Below are positions 35,762-43,231 of a stretch of 64,000 nt of DNA, piece by piece. The translations under genes and the position numbers were made by a program. This DNA is from Haladaptatus halobius (GTDB lineage: Archaea; Halobacteriota; Halobacteria; Halobacteriales; Haladaptataceae). The stretch covers positions 806,001-870,000 of the forward strand of contig NZ_CP085335.1 of the NCBI RefSeq assembly GCF_020618475.1, read 5' to 3'. Position 1 is the first letter of the stretch; every line of letters starts with the position of its first letter. The notes under the pieces are model-generated. The model searched no databases and was not told the DNA's origin. It saw only the letters and a program-made list of their open reading frames with translations.

Positions 35762-36499
35762 CTACGCGAAGAAACTCTGACTCGCGTCCACGGACGTCAG
35801 TTCGACTGTCCCGTCGAACGCGATCTCCACCGGTTCGTGCGGCTCCACCGGACACACTTCGCGGTCGTCCGCGAGGAGCACCACCGCGTCCTCATCGCGT
35901 TCGACGGCGAGCGTGACCGGGCCGCGGAGCACCCAGTCGTCGACGTGGATGGCGAACGGCGCGACGGGGACGACAGAGACGACCTCCGTCCCCAACTGAA
36001 CGACCGGGCCGCCGGCGTCCCGCGCGTACCCCCGACTGCCGGTAGGCGTTGCGACGACGACTGCGTCTGCCCGGAACTGGTCGACGAACTCGCCGTCCGC
36101 GTGAACGCTGTACTCGGAGATTCGTGCCGGTTTGCTCGTCACCAGCGTCGCGTCGAACAGCGCGTCGGCGACGCGTTCGCCGCCGACCGACGCCGAGAGG
36201 AGCGGTCGGTTTCTCGTCGTCCACTCCTCCGCGAGGAGTTCCTCGACGGCCAGTTCGACTTGGGATTCTGGAACGCTCTCCAGCCCCGACCCCGCACCGA
36301 CCGGAAGAATCGGAATCGACACTCCGGCGCGGATGAGGCCGGTGACCGCCGATTCGCCGGGTGCGACAACGACCGACGGGTTCGCGTCGAGAACGGTGCG
36401 CGGGTCGTCGTCCACCGCTCGCTCGACGCCGTCGTCTATCGCCTCGTCGATTCGACGGACGAGGCGCGCGTCACCCCCCGTCACGACCCCTATCCGCAT
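35762..36499 (-). CDS. NAD-kinase-fold protein with degenerate active site
   Basis: 245 residues. The C-terminal half is typical of ATP-NAD kinases ('VVVATPTGSRGYARDAGG', then the beta-sandwich 'WVLRGPVTLAVERDED'). In the N-terminal half the normally invariant GGDG loop is replaced by 'VVVAPGESAVTG', and the next loop reads 'LPVGAGSGLESV'. The usual catalytic Asp is therefore missing. It may be a non-catalytic regulator or act on another ligand; the housekeeping NAD kinase would be elsewhere. Confidence 0.7.
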   Translation of the reverse strand: MRIGVVTGGDARLVRRIDEAIDDGVERAVDDDPRTVLDANPSVVVAPGESAVTGLIRAGVSIPILPVGAGSGLESVPESQVELAVEELLAEEWTTRNRPLLSASVGGERVADALFDATLVTSKPARISEYSVHADGEFVDQFRADAVVVATPTGSRGYARDAGGPVVQLGTEVVSVVPVAPFAIHVDDWVLRGPVTLAVERDEDAVVLLADDREVCPVEPHEPVEIAFDGTVELTSVDASQSFFA

Positions 36500-36571
36500 C
36501 GTCTTCCCCCATGTGCTCGCTCGCTTCTCATCACCCGAACAGTCTCGTCCCGTCCTGAAAAGGATACCGCG

Positions 36572-37882
36572 CTACTCGTCGTAGGGCCAGTCGCCGATCA
36601 CCTTCATCCCTGCCGCTTGGTCTTCGGCTTCTAGTGCGGCAGCGATCTCCTCGGGGTCTTTATGCGCGACCTCGAATTCGTCGCTTGCGAGGGTCACCGT
36701 AAGGTCGGTGAGCAAGATGGCCTGCTCGCGGAGGTCGCGGACTTCGATCTTGTCTAGCGTGTCGGCGAAAGTGTGACCCCAGCCACGCCCTTCGTCGCCC
36801 GTCTCGCTCATGACGTGGTAGCCCGGAACGCCCCACTGGACGAAGGGCCAGTGGTCGCTGTGCGGCCCCTGTTCCGGAATCGTGGTGATGGGATGGTCGA
36901 ACTTCTCCGCAACGTCGTGGGCCGCCTCGTCCAACTCCTCGAAACCGTGGGTGAAAAACGATAGCGTACGCCCGCGAACGACGCCGTCGTTGTTCACGAT
37001 TGCCTTGATGCTGTCGTGGTCGGTGACGCTCGCCATGTAGTTCGACCCGTCGAGGCCGACCTCCTCGGCGCCGAAGGCGACGAAGTGGACGCGCGTATCG
37101 AGTTCGTCTTCGCGCTCGGCGAGGGCGCGGGCCAACTCGACGACCATCGCCGTTCCGGCACCGTTGTCCATCGCTCCTTCGGCGATGTCGTGGGCGTCCA
37201 CGTGGCTGGTGATGAGCACCCGTTCGTCGGTGTCCGGCCCGAGTTCCGCGTGGACGTTCTGGCTGGTCGCGTCGTGTATCTCGGCGTCGACTTCGACCGT
37301 CACGTCCTCACCCTCCCACCGCCGAGCGAGGCGCGCCCCGACTTCTTTGCTCACGCCGACGGCGGGAACGTCGCCGATCGGGTCGTCTTCGGTGCCGACG
37401 CTCCCGGTCGGCGGGAGACAGCCTTCGACGTGGTTGCGGAAGACGAAGGCCGCCGCTCCGCCTTCGACCGCGTAGTAGTACTTCTCTCGGCGGTGGATGA
37501 AGCGATCGTAGTGATCCGGGACGTTCGAGGCGACCATGACGACCTTCCCCTCGACATCGTTGTGCTCGAAGTCTGACGGAAGACCGTAGCCGAGGTCGAC
37601 GAACTCGCCCTTCGCGCCGTCGGTGGGACTGCGGGGCAAGGCGATGCAGTCTTGCGTCGTGCCGCCCGCTCGAATCGCGCTATCGCCGCGTGTCCATCCC
37701 TGAACGTCGAATTCTTCCAGTCGAGTGTTCCGCGCCCCGACCGATTCGAGGGCGTCGCGGGTCGCTTCCGCACCGCGTCGTTCGCCGTCGCTTCCGGCCA
37801 TCCGATCGCCGATATCCACTACCGTTTCGAGGAGATTCCATCCCGCATTGCTCGTGAACGTCCGGCCGATCCATCGTGACAT
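36572..37882 (-). CDS. M28 family metallopeptidase with PA-like insert
   Basis: 436 residues from ATG 37882. Zinc ligands are visible in 'ITSHVDAHD', 'GAMDNGAGTAMVVE', 'AFGAEEVGLDG' and 'SDHWPF'. Residues ~100-190 form a protease-associated-like domain ('EGKVVMVASNVPDHYDRFIH'). No clear signal peptide, so probably cytoplasmic. Members are aminopeptidases or carboxypeptidases; specificity unknown. A TATA-like CTTAGG (37909-37914) lies 27 bases before the start; the upstream codon at 37894 is less well placed. Confidence 0.85.
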   Translation of the reverse strand: MSRWIGRTFTSNAGWNLLETVVDIGDRMAGSDGERRGAEATRDALESVGARNTRLEEFDVQGWTRGDSAIRAGGTTQDCIALPRSPTDGAKGEFVDLGYGLPSDFEHNDVEGKVVMVASNVPDHYDRFIHRREKYYYAVEGGAAAFVFRNHVEGCLPPTGSVGTEDDPIGDVPAVGVSKEVGARLARRWEGEDVTVEVDAEIHDATSQNVHAELGPDTDERVLITSHVDAHDIAEGAMDNGAGTAMVVELARALAEREDELDTRVHFVAFGAEEVGLDGSNYMASVTDHDSIKAIVNNDGVVRGRTLSFFTHGFEELDEAAHDVAEKFDHPITTIPEQGPHSDHWPFVQWGVPGYHVMSETGDEGRGWGHTFADTLDKIEVRDLREQAILLTDLTVTLASDEFEVAHKDPEEIAAALEAEDQAAGMKVIGDWPYDE

Positions 37883-38042
37883 ACGCTTCCACATCTCGCG
37901 GGGGGTCGCCTAAGCGTTTCGAACCGTAATATCCCGACGATTCGTCGGTTCTCTCCGTCTGTTTATCCCCAAAATCGGCAGTTCGTAACCCGCGTATTTA
38001 AACTATCTTCAAACTCTCGGCGGTTTCGTTAGTGTAGCGATG

Positions 38043-38096
38043 CTTTATAATGAATGGGGTTGTTTCACCGATAGACGGTCGGAGTTTCACTCAAAT
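38043..38096 (+). promoter_or_regulatory. promoter of the E1-alpha gene
   Basis: CTTTATAAT at 38043-38051 is one of the best TATA boxes in the window; the ATG at 38097 would follow a 20-25 base leader. An in-frame ATG at 38040 overlaps the box itself and is therefore rejected as start. Confidence 0.5.
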
Positions 38097-39158
38097 ATGG
38101 CTTCACAAGCACCTGATATGGCGCGCGTAGTTGGACTCGACGGAAGTGTCGAAAGGGACGTGAACCTCTCGGCGACGGACGTGGAGAACATGTACCGGTT
38201 GCAAGTGCTCGCGCGCACGTTCGACCGGAAAGCAGTCTCGCTCCACCGACAGGGGCGTATCGGAACCTACGCACCGCTGCAAGGACAGGAAGCGGCGCAG
38301 GTCGGGGCGGCGTACGCGCTCTCGCCGGACGACTACTGTTTCCCGACGTACCGCGACCACGCGATGTATCTCACTCGCGGGCACGCCATGCGGGATATCC
38401 TTTTGAACCTCTCCGGAGCGGGGAACTACGTCGACCGCGAGGACGCCGACGGACTTCGGACGTTCCCGCCGACGATTCCCATCGCCACACAACTTCCCCA
38501 CGCGGTCGGCGTCGGCATGGGAGCCAAATACAAGGACGACGACTGCACCGTGCTGGCGAGTTTCGGCGACGGCGCGACCAGCGAAGGCGACTTCCACGAG
38601 GCGATGAACTTCGCGGGCGTGTTCGAGACGCCGACGGTTTTCTTCTGCCAGAACAACCAGTGGGCGATATCGGTGCCCAGGGAGCGCCAGACGGCCAGCG
38701 CCACCATCGCGCAGAAAGCGCAGGCGTACGGCTTCGAAGGCGTCCGCGTGGACGGAAACGACGTGTTCGCCGTCTACAGCGCGGTGCGCGACGCCCTCGC
38801 GCGCGCGAAAGGTGGTAAAACGTTACTCATCGAAGCCGTCACCTACCGACGGGGCGCTCACACCACGACCGACGATCCCTCGAAGTACCGCGACGAAGCG
38901 GAGGTCGAGTCATGGGCCGAGAAAGATCCGCTCGAACGCACCCGCGAGTACCTCGAATCGGAGCACGAGTGGACCGACGAGGACGAACGGGCGCTCCGCG
39001 AAGAAGCGACCGACCGCGTGGCCGAGGCGGTCGAGGCCGCCGAAGCGCACGACGGGTACGACGCCGACGCCATCTTCGACCACGTGTACGACGGCGAACA
39101 TCCCCGATACGCCCGCCAGCGCGCCGCCGTCCCCGAGAACCCGGACGTGGAACGGTAG
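38097..39158 (+). CDS. pdhA: 2-oxoacid dehydrogenase E1 alpha subunit
   Basis: 353 residues with the thiamine diphosphate motif 'GDGATSEGDFHEAMNFAGV' ending near 'FFCQNNQWAIS'. 'TYRRGAHTTTDDPSKYR' is the conserved E1-alpha phosphorylation-loop region. It decarboxylates pyruvate or branched-chain 2-oxoacids with E1 beta, E2 and E3. None of these partners is adjacent, so this is an orphan E1-alpha; the substrate is unknown and the symbol is generic. Confidence 0.8.
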   Translation: MASQAPDMARVVGLDGSVERDVNLSATDVENMYRLQVLARTFDRKAVSLHRQGRIGTYAPLQGQEAAQVGAAYALSPDDYCFPTYRDHAMYLTRGHAMRDILLNLSGAGNYVDREDADGLRTFPPTIPIATQLPHAVGVGMGAKYKDDDCTVLASFGDGATSEGDFHEAMNFAGVFETPTVFFCQNNQWAISVPRERQTASATIAQKAQAYGFEGVRVDGNDVFAVYSAVRDALARAKGGKTLLIEAVTYRRGAHTTTDDPSKYRDEAEVESWAEKDPLERTREYLESEHEWTDEDERALREEATDRVAEAVEAAEAHDGYDADAIFDHVYDGEHPRYARQRAAVPENPDVER

Positions 39159-39209
39159 TCGCCAGCACAGTTATGTGCCGGGCTGTGGTATCCGGTACGG
39201 GGTGTTACG

Positions 39210-39452
39210 ATGGAACGTCAAGACGCGCGGATGGGGGAGTACGGGGCCGAAACCGAGGAAATAGCGGATATCGCCGAGATGGAGATCACGGAGCCGACGT
39301 TGACGTGGCTCGAGATCTCCCATCCGCAGCAACCGATTCCGATCGGCGAAAACGATAGGGTGTTGAACAGCTACTTCAACGAGCAACAGGACGTGTGGGA
39401 AGTGTTGCTCGTCGCGCTTCCCGACGAGGAGACGGACGCTGACGAAGAGTGA
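39210..39452 (+). CDS. 80-residue acidic protein of unknown function
   Basis: Starts 'MERQDARMGEYGAETEEIAD' and ends in an acidic tail; the middle ('PTLTWLEISHPQQPIPIGEN') looks like a small beta-containing fold. No known motif. It follows the E1-alpha gene after 51 bases in the same direction and abuts the convergent MTH865 gene stop to stop. Composition fits a haloarchaeal soluble protein. Confidence 0.6.
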   Translation: MERQDARMGEYGAETEEIADIAEMEITEPTLTWLEISHPQQPIPIGENDRVLNSYFNEQQDVWEVLLVALPDEETDADEE

Positions 39453-39710
39453 TTACAGCATGTCCTTCTGCTTCATCCCCTCGATGAGGTCATCGACGAG
39501 CGTGTCAACGTCCTCGTAGGGGAAGTCCTGCGAGTCGTTCATCTTCGTCGACAGCTCCATCGCGGTGAAGCTCGTGTCGCCGGCTTCGAAGCGCGTGCCG
39601 GGACCGTTCGGGAGCGCCGGAACGAGATCCATCGGGTTGCTGACTGGGTAGTCTGCACCTTTGAACGCATCGCGGAACTGCTGCCGGAATTCTGCTTCCT
39701 TGTCGGCCAT
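39453..39710 (-). CDS. MTH865-like family protein
   Basis: 85 residues matching the small helical MTH865 family ('DYPVSNPMDLVPALPNGPGT', 'AMELSTKMNDSQDFPYEDVD', 'VDDLIEGM'). The family has an EF-hand-like helical fold but no established function. Its upstream region carries a 6-bp inverted repeat at 39750-39768 located between a TATA-like TTTATC complement and the start. Confidence 0.82.
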   Translation of the reverse strand: MADKEAEFRQQFRDAFKGADYPVSNPMDLVPALPNGPGTRFEAGDTSFTAMELSTKMNDSQDFPYEDVDTLVDDLIEGMKQKDML

Positions 39711-40337
39711 GTCGTTTCATGTGTGAGTATCCGGCAAAAACGTTCCGAAACAACTAGAAACAAGTTGTAAGTTTATCCTACGTAGTGGGAAGTTCGTACT
39801 CCGGATGTTCGACTCCTCGTACCGCATTTTTCGGAACCGAGACCGGTAGGTACGACAAGACGCTGGAACTTCGACTCGGTTACGCCAGCGACGAAACGGC
39901 GAGTGAAACGAGTCGTTTCGAGCGATAGGCAGGTGACACAACCGCCAAGGTGCTAGCTCACTCTCCGGAAAATCGGAGATCTTCTGGGCCGACGATCCGC
40001 CGACGGAGCGAGGAAGAGCGAAGTTCTTCCGAGGGAGCGACGGTAGGAGTGAGGACGGTCTTCGTGAGCGAGTTCTCGCGAGCGACGAAGGAAGAACGAG
40101 AGCAGGGGAGAGCTTCCCACTTCTCGAGCCAGCAGGAACGTTCACGAGAGCGATGCTCTAGTGCGCCAATCATAAATCGACGATTTCCGCTGAGGTCTTC
40201 CGGTGCTTTCGATCGGCCTTTTACCAGAGAAGCAGGTCAAGACGCGTATCGTGCGGTCCGCGTCTCGGCTCCCGACCGCAGAAAAAGGTCGTGGTGAAAC
40301 CAAAGTATTCAGTACCCGTCGGTGCCAAGCCTCTCCC
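39711..40337. other. 627-base gap, low-complexity, no gene
   Basis: No coding frame is credible. The sequence is full of GAGCGA/GAACGA-type words and short hairpins, e.g. CTTCGT (40060-40065) with ACGAAG (40085-40090) enclosing GCGAG-TT-CTCGC, and TGAAACGA/TCGTTTC near 39900. The first 60 bases hold the MTH865 promoter; the last ~40 the halocyanin promoter. It may be eroded coding sequence or a structured untranscribed spacer. Confidence 0.4.
39750..39768. promoter_or_regulatory. inverted repeat upstream of MTH865 gene
   Basis: ACAACT, 7-base spacer, AGTTGT: a perfect 6-bp dyad about 40 bases upstream of the MTH865 start and downstream of its TATA-like element, the position of many archaeal repressor sites. 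Confidence 0.3.
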
Positions 40338-40907
40338 ATGACAGATGGGGAAGCGGACGAATCGATTACTCGACGCGGGTTTATCCTCGGCTCTGCGGGT
40401 GCAGCGGCCGCCGGTGCGGCTGGAACGGCGGCGGCGCAGGAGGGTGGCTCCGGCGGCGGTGGCGGCGGAACGAAGACGGTGAAGGTCGGCCCCGGTGGAA
40501 ATCTGACGTTCGAACCGTCCGAACTGTCGATTCCGCCAGGGACGACGGTGAAGTGGGTCTGGGAGTCGAACACCCACAACGTCGTCCCCGAGAGCCAACC
40601 TGAAGGGTCGAGTTGGCAGGGGTCGAAAGGCGCACCGAACAAGACGTACGATTCGGGTCACACCTACTCGCACACGTTCGACACGCCCGGTACGTACGAG
40701 TACTTCTGCCAGCCGCACAAGTCCGCCGGTATGACCGGTTCGATAACCGTCGGAAGCAGTGGCGGTGGCTCGTCGAAACCGGCGGTTCCGTCCAGCGCCA
40801 AGACGCTCGGCATCGCCACCTCGGGCGCACTGGTGTTCACCCTCGGACTGGCGTACTTCTTCATGAAGTTCGGCGGCGACTACGGCGAGTACGGCGAGTA
40901 CGAGTAG
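40338..40907 (+). CDS. halocyanin (Tat-exported blue copper protein), membrane-anchored
   Basis: 189 residues. A Tat signal 'TRRGFILGSAGAAAAG' leads to a Gly-rich linker and a plastocyanin-like domain (about 45-137) with copper ligands His in 'NTHNVV', Cys/His in 'YEYFCQPHKSAGM' and Met. A C-terminal helix ('TLGIATSGALVFTLGLAYFF') anchors it outside the membrane. It carries electrons between the bc complex or other donors and an oxidase. The copper domain is nearly identical in DNA to that of the halocyanin at 63319. Confidence 0.9.
   Translation: MTDGEADESITRRGFILGSAGAAAAGAAGTAAAQEGGSGGGGGGTKTVKVGPGGNLTFEPSELSIPPGTTVKWVWESNTHNVVPESQPEGSSWQGSKGAPNKTYDSGHTYSHTFDTPGTYEYFCQPHKSAGMTGSITVGSSGGGSSKPAVPSSAKTLGIATSGALVFTLGLAYFFMKFGGDYGEYGEYE
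40470..40738 (+). repeat. halocyanin-domain inverted repeat, copy 1
   Basis: These 269 bases align without gaps to the reverse complement of 63515-63783 with 13 mismatches by hand count. Eleven of them fall in one 25-30 base patch; two stretches of about 98 and 99 bases are identical, including third codon positions. Confidence 0.85.
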
Positions 40908-41465
40908 TTACTCTGCGTCGTCCGGCGTATTGAAGTCGTGGAACGCGCGACCCTTCTCCGCGCTCAGGATGTCCAGCCCCGCGGCTGCACCGCCACCGAC
41001 CGAGATGGCGGCCTGAATCTTGTCCGCGCGCGCCGTCCACCCGGCGGCGTAGGCGTTCTCGACCGTCGTCGCGTTGTCCATATCGATTTCGACGGTGCCG
41101 TCGTCGGCCAGTTCACAGCCGAGCGCCTCGGCCATGTCGCGCGAGCGTCCGGTGGTGAAGACGACGTACTTGGCGTCGTACTCGTCGGAATCGGTGGTGA
41201 CGGTGAAGCCGTCGTCCGCCCGTTCGACGGCGGTTACTTCCCCCCCTTGCTTTCGCTCCGCGCTGTGGTCGTCCACTTGCTTGCGAGCGACCTCCATGAA
41301 CTCGTCGCCGGCGATGCTCTCGATGCCAAGGTAGTTGTAGAGCCACGCGGCGTGCATCGCCGTGTCGTCCGTGTCGAAGACGACCGTATCGAGGTCGTTT
41401 TTCGCGGTGAACAGTGCGGCGCTCAGTCCGGCGGGACCGCCGCCGATGACGGCTACGTCTGACAT
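40908..41465 (-). CDS. short FAD-dependent oxidoreductase (thioredoxin-reductase-like)
   Basis: 185 residues. N-terminal dinucleotide-binding loop 'VIGGGPAGLSAALFTAKND' and a second 'FTTGRSRDMAEAL', ending in 'AYAAGWTARADKIQAAISVG' as in thioredoxin reductases. There is no redox CxxC and no NADPH domain, so it is a truncated-architecture member. It abuts the halocyanin stop (convergent, one base apart). The electron acceptor is unknown. Confidence 0.75.
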   Translation of the reverse strand: MSDVAVIGGGPAGLSAALFTAKNDLDTVVFDTDDTAMHAAWLYNYLGIESIAGDEFMEVARKQVDDHSAERKQGGEVTAVERADDGFTVTTDSDEYDAKYVVFTTGRSRDMAEALGCELADDGTVEIDMDNATTVENAYAAGWTARADKIQAAISVGGGAAAGLDILSAEKGRAFHDFNTPDDAE

Positions 41466-41499
41466 ACGACGTCACGTAGCATTGACGCGTCTATAAAAC

Positions 41500-41976
41500 T
41501 CATCGCTCCAGCAACTCCTTCGTCTTTCGGTGGCGGTAGCGAAACATTGGTTCGAACCCGACCTTTGCGAGCGGACTCCCCGCCGTCCCGAGTGCCGGGA
41601 ACCGATACTCTACCCTGTCGCGCACCAGCGTTCGTCCGTCGCCGTCGTGGAACTGGTGGGTGTGTCGCCATTCCGGAAACGGACCGTCCCTCATCTCGTC
41701 TTGAAACAGGGCGGATCCGTCGCGCTCTTCGCGGCGGGTGATTTTGGACGTCCATCGCTGTCGCGGACCGACGCCGAGGGGTTGGAGCGACAGGCGAATC
41801 TCCGTGCCCGTCTCCAGCACGACCTGTTCCGGGTCGCCGTCCGGCCCCCGAATCCCTTCGACGCGGAGGTGCATCCATTCGGGGGTGAGCGCCTCCAGCC
41901 CGTCAGTGGCCGAGTAGAACCGCCACACGTCCTCGAACGGTGCGTCCACCCAGACCTCGCGCTGGTAGGTAGCCAT
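41500..41976 (-). CDS. SRPBCC (START-like) family protein
   Basis: 158 residues. 'REVWVDAPFEDVWRFYSATD' is the typical first strand/helix of the polyketide cyclase/START-like fold, and 'DRVEYRFPALG' leads to the long C-terminal helix ending 'FRYRHRKTKELLE'. Binds an unknown hydrophobic ligand in the family. A TATA-like ACTTTA lies about 26 bases upstream, opposite the GNAT promoter. Confidence 0.8.
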   Translation of the reverse strand: MATYQREVWVDAPFEDVWRFYSATDGLEALTPEWMHLRVEGIRGPDGDPEQVVLETGTEIRLSLQPLGVGPRQRWTSKITRREERDGSALFQDEMRDGPFPEWRHTHQFHDGDGRTLVRDRVEYRFPALGTAGSPLAKVGFEPMFRYRHRKTKELLER

Positions 41977-42064
41977 CGTCGGGACTTTCGTCGCCGACGT
42001 AAAGTTTCTTATGCGCGGTAGCCGGGACGACGATTTATCCCGGTTCGACGCGCACGTCGAAGGG

Positions 42065-42706
42065 ATGGTCTCCGTTCGACTCGCCGAGGCGGACGACGCG
42101 CCGCAGATCGCGGCCATCTACGCGCCCCTCGTCCGCGAGACGGTCGTTTCGTTCGAAACCGACCCGCCGGATGACGGGGAGATGGCGGAGCGAATCCTGA
42201 CGACGCTTCCGACGTACCCGTGGCTGGTCTGCGAAAGCGGCGACGAGATTCTGGGGTACGCCTATGCGTCCGCCCACCGCACGCGGGACGCCTATCAGTG
42301 GTCTGTGGACGTGTCGGTGTACGTCCACGGTGAGCACCGTCGCTCGGGCGTCGGGCGAGGCTTATACGAATCGTTGTTCGCTCTCCTCTGGCGACAGGGA
42401 TTCTACAACGCCTACGCGGGAATCGCGCTTCCCAATCCGGCGAGCGTCGGTCTCCACGAGTCGCTCGGCTTCGAGGAGGTGGGCGTCTACCGGAGCGTCG
42501 GGTACAAAAACGGGGCGTGGCGCGACGTCGGTTGGTGGCACCGACGACTGCGCTCCAGCGACCCCGACTCGCCAACCAACAGCAACTCGTCGGGGGGCCT
42601 CAACTCGTCGGACGACCCCGAGCCGCCGTCGTCGCTGACCGAACTGGAATCGATAACGAAGGCCGAGGCGATGGAACGAGGCGTGCGGTCGATACGGATC
42701 ACTTGA
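42065..42706 (+). CDS. GNAT N-acetyltransferase (phosphinothricin acetyltransferase-like)
   Basis: 213 residues. The GNAT core has 'DDAPQIAAIYAPLVRETVVS' and the acetyl-CoA loop in 'EHRRSGVGRGLYESLF', ending near 'YKNGAWRDVGWWHRRL' as in the PAT group. A Ser/Asn/Pro-rich tail of ~50 residues follows and is not part of the fold. ATG 42065 is chosen because TTTATC (42034-42039) is 26-30 bases before it; ATG 42011 would lie upstream of that box. Overlaps the convergent Lrp gene by 8 bases. Confidence 0.8.
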   Translation: MVSVRLAEADDAPQIAAIYAPLVRETVVSFETDPPDDGEMAERILTTLPTYPWLVCESGDEILGYAYASAHRTRDAYQWSVDVSVYVHGEHRRSGVGRGLYESLFALLWRQGFYNAYAGIALPNPASVGLHESLGFEEVGVYRSVGYKNGAWRDVGWWHRRLRSSDPDSPTNSNSSGGLNSSDDPEPPSSLTELESITKAEAMERGVRSIRIT

Positions 42707-43127
42707 GACGCTCTTGGAGGAACGACGGATGGGCCGCGGAGACGCCGTCGATGACGAGAATCTGGTCGCTTATCACACCCCCGACCGCGTCGCCGTTCGG
42801 CGCGCGAACCTCCGCCATCAGCATGTGGTCGCCGCTGCACGTGTACAGCGTCTCGATGTCGTCGAGCTCCTTGAGCGCCCGCGTCGCCTCCACGTAGCGT
42901 TCGCTTTCCACATCGATGCCGACGAGCGCGATGCTCTGACTGGAGAGCTTCTTCGGGTCTACTTCCGCCGAGTAGCCGACGATGACGCCCTCGTCTTCGA
43001 GCTTGTCGATGTACTTCCGAACGGTCGGCTTTGAAACCCCTGCGCGGTCTGCGATCTCCGAGTACGACGCCTGCGCGTCGTGCTCCAAAACACGAAGGAT
43101 ACGGTCTTCGGTCGATTCCGTGCTCAT
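42699..43127 (-). CDS. Lrp/AsnC family transcriptional regulator
   Basis: 142 residues. N-terminal HTH 'ASYSEIADRAGVSKPTVRKY' and C-terminal RAM/AsnC ligand domain ('ALVGIDVESERYVEATRAL'). Such regulators sense amino acids or related metabolites as dimers/octamers. It lies 105 bases downstream of korB on the same strand, so may follow 2-oxoacid metabolism. Its promoter (TATA-like TATTTTTT, about 43154-43161) contains a dyad, suggesting autoregulation. Confidence 0.85.
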   Translation of the reverse strand: MSTESTEDRILRVLEHDAQASYSEIADRAGVSKPTVRKYIDKLEDEGVIVGYSAEVDPKKLSSQSIALVGIDVESERYVEATRALKELDDIETLYTCSGDHMLMAEVRAPNGDAVGGVISDQILVIDGVSAAHPSFLQERLK

Positions 43128-43139
43128 GTTAGTGGGTTG

Positions 43140-43155
43140 TTTCCCGTACAGGAAA
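43140..43155. promoter_or_regulatory. palindromic site between TATA box and lrp start
   Basis: TTTCC, 6-base spacer, GGAAA, centred about 20 bases upstream of the Lrp ATG and overlapping the TATA edge. Geometry fits an autoregulatory Lrp operator. Confidence 0.35.
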
Positions 43156-43231
43156 AAATACCTTGCGAAGTGGAAAACACATTGTGGACCGCGAAAAGCT
43201 TGTACGAACCTCGGACGGAAGCGAAACGAGA

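Noticed and set aside
39717-40297. Ser/Arg-rich frames on both strands before halocyanin
   Set aside because: They arise from the low-complexity GAGCGA words; no start signals and no structural logic.
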